A stretch of DNA of 19,768 nucleotides from an uncultured Clostridium sp. (GTDB lineage Bacteria; Bacillota; Clostridia; TANB77; CAG-508): positions 1-19,768 of the forward strand of contig CAMMNR010000012.1 of NCBI GenBank assembly GCA_946498265.1, read 5' to 3'. The translations under genes and the position numbers were made by a program. Positions within the stretch are counted from its first letter, which is position 1. Each line of letters starts with the position of its first letter. Positions 5,326 to 13,211 of this stretch are shown piece by piece. Under the pieces are notes generated by a model, which worked only from the letters and a program-made list of their open reading frames with translations, ran no database searches and had not been told where the DNA came from.

Positions 5326-7626
5326 TTACATCATATTATTAGGATTAACATCAATTGTTATCCTTGTTGTTTTTAAATTTGTTTTATATATTTCTTTTAA
5401 ACAATTATTAAATACAGTATTTGCTTCTTCATCCATACGTCCTTTTATGATTATTCTCCATCTATATTTATTTTGTATCTTGTCTATTGGCGATGGCATT
5501 GGTTTAAATATTATAAATTTTGTTTTGTCTAAACTGTTATTTAAATACTGATATATTATATTGCTTGTCTTTTTTATTTCTTCTTCACTTTCACTGTTAA
5601 ATCCAATTACTATTATATCGCAAAATGGAGGATATTTCAACTGTTTTCTTATAGCGACTTCTGTTCCAAAGAATAAATCATAATCTTGTTTCTTTGCACA
5701 TTGTATACTAAATTCTGATGGATTATATGTCTGGATTATTACTTTTCCTGGTAAATTTTCTCTTCCTGCTCTTCCTGCTACTTGTGTTAATATTTGAAAT
5801 GTCCTTTCACTCGCCCTATAATCATCTATATTTAATGAACTGTCTGCTGCAATAACTCCAACTAAAGTTACATTTGGAAAATGATGTCCTTTTACTACCA
5901 TTTGTGTTCCTATTAAAATATCTATATTTTCATTTTTGAATTTATTTAATATTTCTTCATGAGAATTTTTCTTTGTAACAGTATCTACGTCCATCCTTAT
6001 AGTTGAAGCATTTGGAAATTGTTTATGGATTTCTTGTTCTAATTTTTGTGTTCCTGTTCCAAAATACCTTATTTTATCACTATGACATTCAGGACATACT
6101 GTAACTACTTTTTCTTCATGTCCACAATAATGACATTTTAACTTGTTTTCATAGCTATGATATGTCATACTAATATTACAATTTTTACATTTTACTGTAT
6201 AACCGCAATTTCTACACATTATAAAAGTTGAATAACCTCTTCTGTTTAAAAACAAGATTGTCTGCCTTTTATTTTTTATATTTTCTTCTATTTGTGAATA
6301 CAGTTCTACACTTAGCATTGACCTGTTTCCATTTGCTAGCTCTTCTTTTAAATCTACTATTTCTACACTTGGTAATGATGATTTATTAGCTCTTTTTGTT
6401 AATTTTAATAAAGTTATTTTTTCTTTTTTTGTCTGTATTTCTAAGTTTGAATTTGAAAGTGTTTCAAATTCTATTTCTGGATTCGTATCTGGAATAGATT
6501 TGTAATATGTTGATATATCTGGTGTTGCACTTCCTAATAATAAAGGACATTTATTTTCTTTTGCTAAATATTTTGCTATCTCTTTTGCTTGGTATTTTGG
6601 TGTTACCTCTGATTTATATGAACTGTCATGTTCTTCATCTATTATTATAATCCCTAAATCTTCAACTGGTGCAAATATTGCTGACCTTGCTCCTATTATT
6701 ATTTTTGCTTTTCTTTCTCTTATTTTTTCCCATTCATCATGTCTTTCTCCTATTGACAATTTACTATGTAATATTGCAATTTTCTCTTCTCCAAATCTTG
6801 ATATAAATCTATCTAAAATTTGTGGTGTTAAAGATATTTCAGGTACTAATACAATAGCTGTTTTTTCTTTAGATATTACATCTTCTATTAGTTGCAAATA
6901 TATTTCTGTTTTTCCTGAACCTGTTACTCCATATAATAAAAATTGTTCATATCTTTCTTCATTAATTGCATTTTTTACTTTTTCATATGCATTTTCTTGT
7001 TCTTCTGTTAAGACCAATTTATTTGTTTTTTCTACTTTTTTGTTTATTAATGGATTTCTGTTTACTTTTTTCTCTACTATCTCTAAATATCCATTTTTCA
7101 CTAATGTATTTACTATTGCTCTTGAGCAATCTGTAAATGCTTCGATTTCTTGTATTGTAGAACCTTCATTATTTTTTAAAAATTCCAATATTCTTTTTTG
7201 TTTTTCTGACTTTATTTTTCCTGATTCTATATCATTATTTATATCTTCTATGTCTTTTTTTAAATATATACTGTTAATGGTTTTGTCTTGAACTCTTTTT
7301 TCTTTGTTCTTTGTTCTAGTACCTGGTGTTAACATTAGTTTTATGCAGTCGGACATGGTACAAAAATATCTTTTTGCCATCCATTTTGCTAATGCTATCT
7401 GTTTGTCTGTTAGGTTGTCTTCTATTTTTTTTATATCTTTTATCTGATATTCTGATTTATCTTTTATTTTTATGACAAATCCTTCCTCCAGCTTTTCTCC
7501 TTTTCCAAATGGTACTAATACTTTACTTCCAATAACTATATAGTCTTCTAGCTCTTTTGGAATATTATAGTCAAATGTTGTATTAAGTTTTTTTGCTGTT
7601 CTATTTATTATTACTTCTGCAACCAT
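5326..7626 (-). CDS. priA: Primosomal protein N' (replication restart helicase PriA)
   Basis: PriA is an ATP-dependent 3'-5' DNA helicase that recognises stalled forks and reloads the replisome. The 766-aa length is typical. The N-terminal DNA-binding region (1-105) starts MVAEVIINRTAKKLNTTFDY. Helicase lobe 1 has Walker A GVTGSGKT (233-240) and DEEH (330-333). Two zinc sites interrupt lobe 2, with Cys at 471, 474, 480, 483, 498, 501, 511 and 514. The motif ending GRAGR (618-622) follows. The start ATG has AAGGAG upstream. In relatives priA often follows gmk, rpoZ and coaBC; here an AAA/DUF4143 gene lies between gmk and priA. Confidence 0.98.
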   Translation of the reverse strand: MVAEVIINRTAKKLNTTFDYNIPKELEDYIVIGSKVLVPFGKGEKLEEGFVIKIKDKSEYQIKDIKKIEDNLTDKQIALAKWMAKRYFCTMSDCIKLMLTPGTRTKNKEKRVQDKTINSIYLKKDIEDINNDIESGKIKSEKQKRILEFLKNNEGSTIQEIEAFTDCSRAIVNTLVKNGYLEIVEKKVNRNPLINKKVEKTNKLVLTEEQENAYEKVKNAINEERYEQFLLYGVTGSGKTEIYLQLIEDVISKEKTAIVLVPEISLTPQILDRFISRFGEEKIAILHSKLSIGERHDEWEKIRERKAKIIIGARSAIFAPVEDLGIIIIDEEHDSSYKSEVTPKYQAKEIAKYLAKENKCPLLLGSATPDISTYYKSIPDTNPEIEFETLSNSNLEIQTKKEKITLLKLTKRANKSSLPSVEIVDLKEELANGNRSMLSVELYSQIEENIKNKRQTILFLNRRGYSTFIMCRNCGYTVKCKNCNISMTYHSYENKLKCHYCGHEEKVVTVCPECHSDKIRYFGTGTQKLEQEIHKQFPNASTIRMDVDTVTKKNSHEEILNKFKNENIDILIGTQMVVKGHHFPNVTLVGVIAADSSLNIDDYRASERTFQILTQVAGRAGRENLPGKVIIQTYNPSEFSIQCAKKQDYDLFFGTEVAIRKQLKYPPFCDIIVIGFNSESEEEIKKTSNIIYQYLNNSLDKTKFIIFKPMPSPIDKIQNKYRWRIIIKGRMDEEANTVFNNCLKEIYKTNLKTTRITIDVNPNNMM

Positions 7627-7676
7627 TTTTTCTCCTTTTCTTTTTGCGTCTTTAGTGGCTCAATATACTCATGAAT

Positions 7677-7705
7677 ATTATAAATAATAGTTTCTTAATT
7701 CTAAA
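7677..7705 (-). promoter_or_regulatory. Possible promoter for priA-def-fmt
   Basis: On the minus strand TTTAGA (7700-7705) and TATAAT (7677-7682) are separated by 17 bases in the gap between the AAA/DUF4143 gene and priA. The -10 box is perfect and the -35 box is weak. AT-rich sequence makes such matches common. Confidence 0.35.
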
Positions 7706-7707
7706 AT

Positions 7708-9048
7708 TTAATCATTTTTTTCTTTTAAAAATCTTTTAAATAAAAATGTCAAGAAATATGGGAAAGTATAGAATTTTCCGTTAAAACCTATATTTCTATA
7801 TCCTAATTTTATTCCGTATTTAATATCTTTATATTTTTTACTTTCTACCAAATTATTTAAAGAAACTGTAGAACCATCATTTGCTTTTACTTCAACTGGA
7901 ATTAACGAGTTTTTATCACGCACAAAGAAATCCATTTCTATTGTACCTTTTTCATTTTTATAAAAATATAACTTATATCCTTGTTTTACAAGCATATCTC
8001 CAACTATATTTTCATAAATTGCCCCTTTATAAGTATTGAAATTTTTATTATACCTTAAATCATCTTGAGCTTCTTCATCTAGAGAACCTATTAGTAATCC
8101 TGTGTCTTTAAAATATATCCTGTAATTATCCGGATTATAGTTTCCACCAAGAGGAAGTTCTGGTTGTTCTAGGCAATAACAAACATTGATAATTCCTGCA
8201 TTGTTTAGCCAATCTATTGTCCCAATATATTCTCTATTTCTTGCCCCATTTTCTACTTTCGAAATCTGGAATTTTTTATTTTCATTTCCTAAAAAGACCG
8301 GAATTTTACGATATACATTAAGAATTTTACCTTGATCCAACCCTCCAGCATATTTAGTTATATCTTCTTCATAATCTTGGATAATTTGTTTTTGCATCTT
8401 CAAAGTACCACTATAATTATTATTTTTTACAAAAGAATTGACAATGGCTGGCATCCCTCCTATTATCATATATTCTTTAAAATTATCAAACATAACTGAC
8501 AATTCAGTTTCAGAAAATGGAATTACATTTTTCATATGTTCATATAGATTCTCTATTTGTTCTTCTTTATATCCTTTAGCCCAAAGAAATTCTTCAAAAT
8601 CCATTGAATACATCTCATAATCTTCTTTATTCCCAACACTATTTGATTCAATTTCATTATAATTAATTCCCATAAGAGAACCTGAACAAATCACATCATA
8701 TCTACCATCTTCTCTAAATGACTTTAGAGATGTTGCACAATTAATACAATCTTGTAATTCATCAAAAAATATCAATGTATCTCCAGGAATGAATTCAAGA
8801 TTAGGATTTCTTAATGAAATATTTTTTATAATTGTGTCAACTTCAAATCCATCATCAAAAATATCTTTAAATTGTTTTTGAAGTATAAAATTTATTTCAA
8901 TAACATTTTTATAATTATTTCTTGCAAAATTTCTAATTGACTCTGTTTTTCCTATTTGACGTGCTCCTTTTACTATTAATGGTTTTTTATCTGGACTATT
9001 TTTCCATTCTATTAAATATTTATCAATTTTTCTTTTCAAAAGTTCCAT
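7708..9048 (-). CDS. ATP-binding protein, AAA domain with DUF4143 and nuclease-like C-terminus
   Basis: The 446-aa product has an AAA-type ATPase domain with Walker A GARQIGKT (28-35) and Walker B IFFDE (93-97). A DUF4143-type region follows from about residue 190. The C-terminal segment has the spacing of a PD-(D/E)xK nuclease fold: E345 in GAIYEN, D373 in EMDFF, and E386-V-K388. These proteins are widespread in anaerobes and archaea and their cell role is unknown. I chose the ATG at 9048, which has GGTGAG five bases upstream. The in-frame ATG at 9060 lies almost on the predicted transcription start and has no ribosome site. The gene is a separate unit, after the gmk terminator and behind a promoter with phased 13-bp repeats. 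It interrupts the usual gmk-priA neighbourhood, suggesting acquisition. Confidence 0.88.
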   Translation of the reverse strand: MELLKRKIDKYLIEWKNSPDKKPLIVKGARQIGKTESIRNFARNNYKNVIEINFILQKQFKDIFDDGFEVDTIIKNISLRNPNLEFIPGDTLIFFDELQDCINCATSLKSFREDGRYDVICSGSLMGINYNEIESNSVGNKEDYEMYSMDFEEFLWAKGYKEEQIENLYEHMKNVIPFSETELSVMFDNFKEYMIIGGMPAIVNSFVKNNNYSGTLKMQKQIIQDYEEDITKYAGGLDQGKILNVYRKIPVFLGNENKKFQISKVENGARNREYIGTIDWLNNAGIINVCYCLEQPELPLGGNYNPDNYRIYFKDTGLLIGSLDEEAQDDLRYNKNFNTYKGAIYENIVGDMLVKQGYKLYFYKNEKGTIEMDFFVRDKNSLIPVEVKANDGSTVSLNNLVESKKYKDIKYGIKLGYRNIGFNGKFYTFPYFLTFLFKRFLKEKND

Positions 9049-9069
9049 AATTCTCACCATCCTATATAC

Positions 9070-9099
9070 ATTATATCACAAAATTCCAGCAATATGCAA
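9070..9099 (-). promoter_or_regulatory. Predicted promoter of the AAA/DUF4143 gene
   Basis: On the minus strand TTGCAT (9094-9099) and a perfect TATAAT (9070-9075) are 18 bases apart. The spacer contains one copy of the TGGAATTTTGTGA repeat, which ends directly against the -10 box. Transcription would begin near 9063, about 15 bases before the chosen ATG. Confidence 0.6.
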
Positions 9100-9185
9100 C
9101 ATCATTTTTCACAAAATTCCATATCAATTATGTTTAAAATTCACAAAATTCCATATATTTTATTTGTAAATATCACAAAATTATA
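9076..9185. repeat. Four phased 13-bp direct repeats (operator-like array)
   Basis: TCACAAAATTCCA occurs at 9076-9088, 9109-9121 and 9141-9153. A partial fourth copy, TCACAAAATTATA, lies at 9173-9185. Start-to-start distances are 33, 32 and 32 bases, close to three helical turns, so all copies would face the same side of the DNA. Repeats 2 and 3 share an extended TAT after the core, while the spacers otherwise differ. The copy nearest the gene lies between the -35 and -10 boxes. The form fits cooperative binding by a regulator, possibly the downstream protein itself; that last step is inference. Confidence 0.75.
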
Positions 9186-9224
9186 TATTTTTTTGCATTA
9201 TCAGTAATGCTCTTTACTATAGCA

Positions 9225-9266
9225 CAAAAAACTGAGATATGAAATTTTTGTTTTTCTCATCTCAGT
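9225..9266 (-). terminator. Intrinsic terminator after gmk
   Basis: On the minus strand ACTGAGAT (9259-9266) pairs with ATCTCAGT (9231-9238) to give an 8-bp stem, followed at once by a run of T residues. It closes the rsmE-to-gmk operon 48 bases after the gmk stop and separates it from the AAA/DUF4143 gene. Confidence 0.8.
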
Positions 9267-9313
9267 CATTAATTTTTAACAGAAAATTAAATATAATACT
9301 TTTATATTTCAAT

Positions 9314-9880
9314 TCATTTTTCTAATTTTTTTTCGTTTTCTATAATTGTCATAATTATTTGAACTGTTTTTTCTAAATCATCATTTTTTATAACATAATC
9401 ATATAAATTAATTTTTGATTCCTCATATTCTTGTCTACCTAATCTCAATTGAATTTCTGCTTCTGTTATATTTTTATCTCTTTCTATTAATCGTCTTCTT
9501 AATTCTTCTTTATCAACTTTTAAAAATATTGTTACTAATTTTGTTTCATCTTTTAGTAAACGAATTAAATTTTCTGTTCCATTAACTTCTATATCTTTGA
9601 CGATTATCTTGCCACTAGCTATTTTTTCATTTAATAATTTTTTTGAAGTTCCATAATAATTTTCATGATGTAAATCATATTCGTAAAATTCATTATTTTT
9701 TATTTTTTCTTCAAATTCTTCTTTACTAATAAAGTGATACTGTACCCCTTCTTCTTCTCCTTCTCTTGGGCTTCTAGAAGTATAAGAAGGTAAAGATACA
9801 ACATTTTTCATTCTTTTAATAAGTTCTTTTTTTATAGTATCTTTACCAGAACCAGACACTCCTGACAAAATTACTAACAT
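9314..9880 (-). CDS. gmk: Guanylate kinase (somewhat divergent)
   Basis: The enzyme converts GMP plus ATP to GDP plus ADP. The 188-aa length, the P-loop at residues 7-15 (GVSGSGKDT), the GMP-binding segments TSRSPREGEEEGVQYHFIS (34-52) and NYYGTS (74-79), and the place behind rpoZ all support Gmk. Several positions depart from the usual form. The residue after the P-loop Lys is Asp rather than Gly or Ser. The usual DIDVQG reads DIEVNG (96-101), changing a conserved Asp to Glu. So it could be a divergent guanylate kinase or a related kinase in the gmk position. The start codon overlaps the rpoZ end by 7 bases, with GGAAGG upstream. It is the last gene before the terminator at 9225-9266. Confidence 0.88.
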   Translation of the reverse strand: MLVILSGVSGSGKDTIKKELIKRMKNVVSLPSYTSRSPREGEEEGVQYHFISKEEFEEKIKNNEFYEYDLHHENYYGTSKKLLNEKIASGKIIVKDIEVNGTENLIRLLKDETKLVTIFLKVDKEELRRRLIERDKNITEAEIQLRLGRQEYEESKINLYDYVIKNDDLEKTVQIIMTIIENEKKLEK

Positions 9881-10065
9881 ACTATTGTTACCTTCCCTTC
9901 TGCAATCTCATTTGCAGCTAATGTAACTGGTGATTCTTCTTTTACTTTTGTCAATGGTTCTTCTCCAGCTGCTATTTGTCTAGCTCTTCTTGCTGTAGCA
10001 ATTACTAATTCATATCTATTGCTTGCTTTTGTTAATAATTCTGTAACACTTGGTTTTACTATCAT
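9874..10065 (-). CDS. rpoZ: DNA-directed RNA polymerase omega subunit
   Basis: Omega is the small RNA polymerase subunit that helps assemble and stabilise the beta' subunit. The 63-aa product shows the family pattern: KPSVTELLTKASNRYELVI, then ATARRARQI (23-31), then PVTLAANEIAEGKV (46-59). I start it at the ATG at 10065, seven bases after a perfect AGGAGG. The open frame continues six codons upstream without a usable ribosome site. It begins 19 bases after the remA stop and its end overlaps gmk by 7 bases, so the two are probably translationally coupled. Confidence 0.95.
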   Translation of the reverse strand: MIVKPSVTELLTKASNRYELVIATARRARQIAAGEEPLTKVKEESPVTLAANEIAEGKVTIVC

Positions 10066-10084
10066 AAAAAATCCTCCTAACAAA

Positions 10085-10366
10085 TTATTTTGAATTTTCT
10101 CCTATTTGCTTATTAATTTCTTCTTGTGATATTGTCTTATCAATTCTTCCTCCTACTGTTTCTGGTTGAACTGCTGATAATATTATATGTCCAGAGTCCA
10201 TAATTAATACAGCTCTTGTCCTTCTTCCATATGTTGCATCTACTGCAGTTTTATTATCTTTTGCTTCTTGCACCATTCTTTTAATTGGTGCTGATTCAGG
10301 ACTAACTATTGCTACTATTCTTTCTGCTGAAACTATATTTCCAAATCCTATGTTTACTAATTGCAT
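10085..10366 (-). CDS. remA: RemA family DNA-binding regulator (DUF370)
   Basis: In Bacillus subtilis RemA is a small DNA-binding protein that activates biofilm matrix operons and osmoprotection genes. The 93-aa product carries the highly conserved family sequence: NIGFGNIVSAERIVAIVSPE, then APIKRMVQEAKD, then DATYGRRTRAVLIMDSGHI, then LSAVQPETV. Its position between yicC and rpoZ-gmk matches other Firmicutes. The start ATG follows an AAGGAT site, 13 bases after yicC. Which genes it controls in this organism cannot be read from the window; many non-biofilm Clostridia also carry it. Confidence 0.95.
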   Translation of the reverse strand: MQLVNIGFGNIVSAERIVAIVSPESAPIKRMVQEAKDNKTAVDATYGRRTRAVLIMDSGHIILSAVQPETVGGRIDKTISQEEINKQIGENSK

Positions 10367-10379
10367 AAAATCATCCTTT

Positions 10380-11255
10380 CTATTCTATATTTTGTACTTG
10401 TTCTCTTATGTTTTCTATTTGTGTTTTTATGTCTATAACATCATTTGTTATTTCTAAATTATTTGCTTTTGATCCTATTGTATTTGTTTCTCGATTCATT
10501 TCTTGAATTATAAAATCTAGTTTTTTTCCTACAGCTTCATTTGAATTTAGTAAATTACTAAATTGTGATATATGACTATCTAATCTTGTAATTTCTTCTT
10601 CAACTGAACACTTATCAGCATAAATTACAACTTCTTGTGCTAACCTTGTTTCATCTATTTCTTTATTTTGTAATAATTCTTTTATCCTTGTTTCTAATTT
10701 TACTACATAATCTTTAATAAGTCCAGTAGATAATGAAGATATTTCCATGATTTTTTGTTTTATATCTTGTATTCTATTAGCTAAATCTGTTGCAATTTTG
10801 TTTCCTTCTATTTGCCTCATATTAACCAATTGATTTACTGCTAAGTTTACAACTTCAAGAGTTTCTGTTCTTATTATTTCATCATCTTGCTCATTTTGTA
10901 TACTTAGAACATCTGGATATTTTGAAATCTCTGTTACTTCTATATTAGAATTAATATTTTCTTTCTCAGCTAGTTTTTTTAGTTCACTTATGTACATTTT
11001 TGCAATTTCTGTATTTATTTTTATATTTTTCCCTTCTGAAGAGTTATTTTCAAAAGTTATAAAAACATCTACTTTTCCTCTTTTTATTTGATTTGAAATA
11101 CAATTTTTTATATCTTCTTCTAAATAGCTAATTGCTCTCGGCATTTTTATATTTATATCTAAATATCTATGATTTACACTCTTTATTTCTGCTTGATAAT
11201 TTCTTTCATTTTTTGAAATATTAGCTTTTCCATACCCTGTCATGCTTTTAATCAT
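10380..11255 (-). CDS. yicC: YicC/YloC family endoribonuclease
   Basis: The 291-aa protein has both family hallmarks: the N-terminal MIKSMTGYGKA and the C-terminal segment ending TQIENIREQVQNIE, after KLDFIIQEMNRETNTIGSK. In E. coli YicC is linked to small-RNA decay and the family is described as endoribonucleases; the native target here is unknown. The start ATG overlaps the end of the preceding gene by 8 bases (ATGATTAA). A GAGGT site lies just upstream, inside that gene. remA begins 13 bases downstream. The tight packing marks it as the middle of the rsmE-to-gmk operon. Confidence 0.94.
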   Translation of the reverse strand: MIKSMTGYGKANISKNERNYQAEIKSVNHRYLDINIKMPRAISYLEEDIKNCISNQIKRGKVDVFITFENNSSEGKNIKINTEIAKMYISELKKLAEKENINSNIEVTEISKYPDVLSIQNEQDDEIIRTETLEVVNLAVNQLVNMRQIEGNKIATDLANRIQDIKQKIMEISSLSTGLIKDYVVKLETRIKELLQNKEIDETRLAQEVVIYADKCSVEEEITRLDSHISQFSNLLNSNEAVGKKLDFIIQEMNRETNTIGSKANNLEITNDVIDIKTQIENIREQVQNIE

Positions 11256-12267
11256 TTTTACTTACCTCTTTTTTTGTTTTTCTTGTCTTAGTTGAAGTTT
11301 TTTTAGTTGTTTCTGCTTTTTTTGTTGTATTTGTTTTACTCTTTGTTGTCTTACTTATATTAGTCTTGGTTTGTCTTGGTTTCTTGCCACTGTTTTCTTC
11401 GTTTGAATTATCTTTTTTAGTTGCACTTTTGTTTGATTTTCTTTTTGTTATTTCAGACTTTTCAACTATAGTTTCCTGTTTTTTTGCTTTTGTTTTTTTA
11501 GTTGTTGTTCTTTCTTTTTCATTTTTTGTCTCATCTTTTGGCTCAATTTTTGTCTTTTCAATATTATCTGTAAGGTTTTCTTTATTATTATCGACTTTTT
11601 TTGTTTTTTTAGTTGCTTCTTTTACAATTGGTTTATCTTCATTTACTATTTGAGAAATATCACTTAAACTATCTAAATATTTTTTCCTATCTTTTGTAAA
11701 TATGATTATAGCTTTTAAAATAAAATAAATTGAAAATACTCCTGATGAAATTAATAAATATGTATTAAAATCACATTTAAATATATTAATCATATGATTA
11801 ATAGACAATGTATGAAATGCTAGAACTAGTAATTCTATTGATGTAATTGCTAATTTGCCATTATCTGTTTTATATGCTTTTTCCAAAACAATTAGTCCAG
11901 ATACTAAATACGCTATTGCAAATATTTCTATATCACCAGCTAACCTTTCTGGTCTCATATTTTGATGTGCAAATATCAATATTAAAAAATATGCTACTAC
12001 TATTATTGCAACTGATATGTTTTTTAATATTCTTTTTCTTATCTCTTTTGGGATTTTTTTTGAGACTTCATTAGTTTCATTTTTATTATCTTTTTTTTGT
12101 AGAAGCTCTTTTTGTTCATTTTTATTACTCGTTTTCTGTTGAGAGTCTTTTGCTTCGTTTTTGATGTTTTCTATTTTATCTTTTGATTTAAGTTTCTTAT
12201 TTTCTTTCTTATCAACTTTAATTTTTTCTTGCTTTTTATCTGTATTTTCTATAGTATTTCGTTTCAT
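11248..12267 (-). CDS. Unrecognised membrane protein with long Lys-rich tails
   Basis: I do not recognise a family for this 339-aa protein. Residues 1-80 are highly charged and Lys-rich. A compact membrane core follows with about four hydrophobic segments (84-101, 111-129, 138-157, 168-190). Residues 210-339 form a second very basic, low-complexity tail rich in Lys, Thr and Glu, including TTTKKTKAKKQ and TKSKTNTTKKAETTKKTSTK. That tail resembles histone-H1-like tails found at the ends of some bacterial nucleic-acid-binding proteins, so contact with DNA, RNA or ribosomes at the membrane is possible but unproven. It starts 9 bases after rsmE behind AGGAGG, which overlaps the rsmE stop, and ends inside yicC. 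It is clearly co-transcribed with RNA-processing genes. Confidence 0.85.
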   Translation of the reverse strand: MKRNTIENTDKKQEKIKVDKKENKKLKSKDKIENIKNEAKDSQQKTSNKNEQKELLQKKDNKNETNEVSKKIPKEIRKRILKNISVAIIVVAYFLILIFAHQNMRPERLAGDIEIFAIAYLVSGLIVLEKAYKTDNGKLAITSIELLVLAFHTLSINHMINIFKCDFNTYLLISSGVFSIYFILKAIIIFTKDRKKYLDSLSDISQIVNEDKPIVKEATKKTKKVDNNKENLTDNIEKTKIEPKDETKNEKERTTTKKTKAKKQETIVEKSEITKRKSNKSATKKDNSNEENSGKKPRQTKTNISKTTKSKTNTTKKAETTKKTSTKTRKTKKEVSKND

Positions 12268-12276
12268 TTTGTCCTC

Positions 12277-13026
12277 CTAATCTTCTAATTCATACATTAA
12301 TATACTTAAAATATTTAGTGCTACTGTTTCTGTTCTTAAAATTCTTTTTCCTAATGTGATAATTCTTGCATTTGACTGTTTTAATAAATCTATTTCTTTT
12401 TCTTCTATTCCACCTTCTGGTCCAATTACTACCCCGATTTTTATATCTTTTTTAGGATTATTTTTAATTTTTTTAATCTCATCTTTTAATTTATTTATTT
12501 TTTCATTTTCATATGCTACTAACACTATATCATAATTAGGACATAAATTACAAATATTTTTTACATTTATCATTTCATTTATGTTTGGTATAATATTTCT
12601 TCCACATTGTTTTGACGCAACTTCTGATATTTTTCTCCATCTTTGTAATTTTTTTTCTTTATCTTTATTATCAAATTTTACTATACTTCTATTCATTTCT
12701 ACTGGTGTTATGTCATTTACTCCAAGTTCTACTGATTTTTGTATAATTAATTCCATTTTATCTGCTTTTGGTAATCCTTGAAATATTGTTACTTTTATTT
12801 TTGGTTCTACTGTTTCTTCTATTTTTTCTAATATTTCACATTCAATTTTTTCATCTTCAATTTTTTTGATTTTGCATAAATAATCTTGTAAGTTTTCGGT
12901 ATCACAAATTGTTATTTCATCTTCTATCTTTTTTCTTAATACTTTTTTTATGTGTTTTATATCTTCTCCGATTATTTCGATTTTATTGTTTTTTATTTGC
13001 TTATTATTTACAAAAAATTTTGGCAT
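12277..13026 (-). CDS. rsmE: 16S rRNA (uracil-1498-N3)-methyltransferase
   Basis: RsmE methylates N3 of U1498 in helix 44 of 16S rRNA, using S-adenosylmethionine. The 249-aa protein has an N-terminal PUA-like domain (about 1-70) and a C-terminal SPOUT domain. The trefoil-knot cofactor motifs are clear: VVIGPEGGIEEKEIDLL (199-215) and LGKRILRTETVA (225-236). The family signature PKADKMELIIQKSVELGV is at 86-103. The start ATG follows TAGGAGT. A promoter at 13060-13088 makes it the first gene of the operon through gmk. Confidence 0.96.
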   Translation of the reverse strand: MPKFFVNNKQIKNNKIEIIGEDIKHIKKVLRKKIEDEITICDTENLQDYLCKIKKIEDEKIECEILEKIEETVEPKIKVTIFQGLPKADKMELIIQKSVELGVNDITPVEMNRSIVKFDNKDKEKKLQRWRKISEVASKQCGRNIIPNINEMINVKNICNLCPNYDIVLVAYENEKINKLKDEIKKIKNNPKKDIKIGVVIGPEGGIEEKEIDLLKQSNARIITLGKRILRTETVALNILSILMYELED

Positions 13027-13059
13027 TTCTTACTCCTAAATATTAATATTTATTATTTT

Positions 13060-13088
13060 ATCATATTTATTTTTATTTTTCTAGTAAA
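13060..13088 (-). promoter_or_regulatory. Predicted promoter of the rsmE-gmk operon
   Basis: On the minus strand TTTACT (13083-13088) and TATGAT (13060-13065) are 17 bases apart, 34 bases before the rsmE ATG. It lies just after the rubrerythrin terminator, where a new transcription unit is expected. Confidence 0.5.
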
Positions 13089-13157
13089 ATATTACTATTT
13101 TTTAAGTAAAAGTATTTTTATTTATTATTACTAAGCCCTGATACTATTCAAGATATC

Positions 13158-13192
13158 AAAAAAATTGCACTTAGATTTATTCTAAATGCAAT
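13158..13192 (-). terminator. Intrinsic terminator after rubrerythrin
   Basis: On the minus strand ATTGCATTTAGA (13181-13192) pairs with TCTAAGTGCAAT (13164-13175). This gives a 12-bp stem, one pair being T-G, around a 5-base loop, followed directly by six T residues. It ends the rubrerythrin transcript 20 bases after its stop codon. Confidence 0.9.
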
Positions 13193-13211
13193 CCTTTTAA
13201 TAACCTATCTA

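Noticed and set aside
5281..5335. Hairpin between priA and def
   Set aside because: The arms GATG-AACA and TGTT-CATC need a bulge and a long loop and have no T-run. This is expected by chance at this AT content.
9076..9185. CRISPR array
   Set aside because: The repeats are only 13 bp with AT-rich spacers of 19-20 bases, the fourth copy is degenerate, and no cas gene is present. The overlap with a promoter fits an operator array better.
11366..11653. Plus-strand open frame with a hydrophobic Phe/Ser/Val-rich product
   Set aside because: It is the antisense of the Lys-rich tail of the 339-aa gene. Lys codons read backwards give Phe and Leu, producing a false membrane protein. It has no ribosome site.
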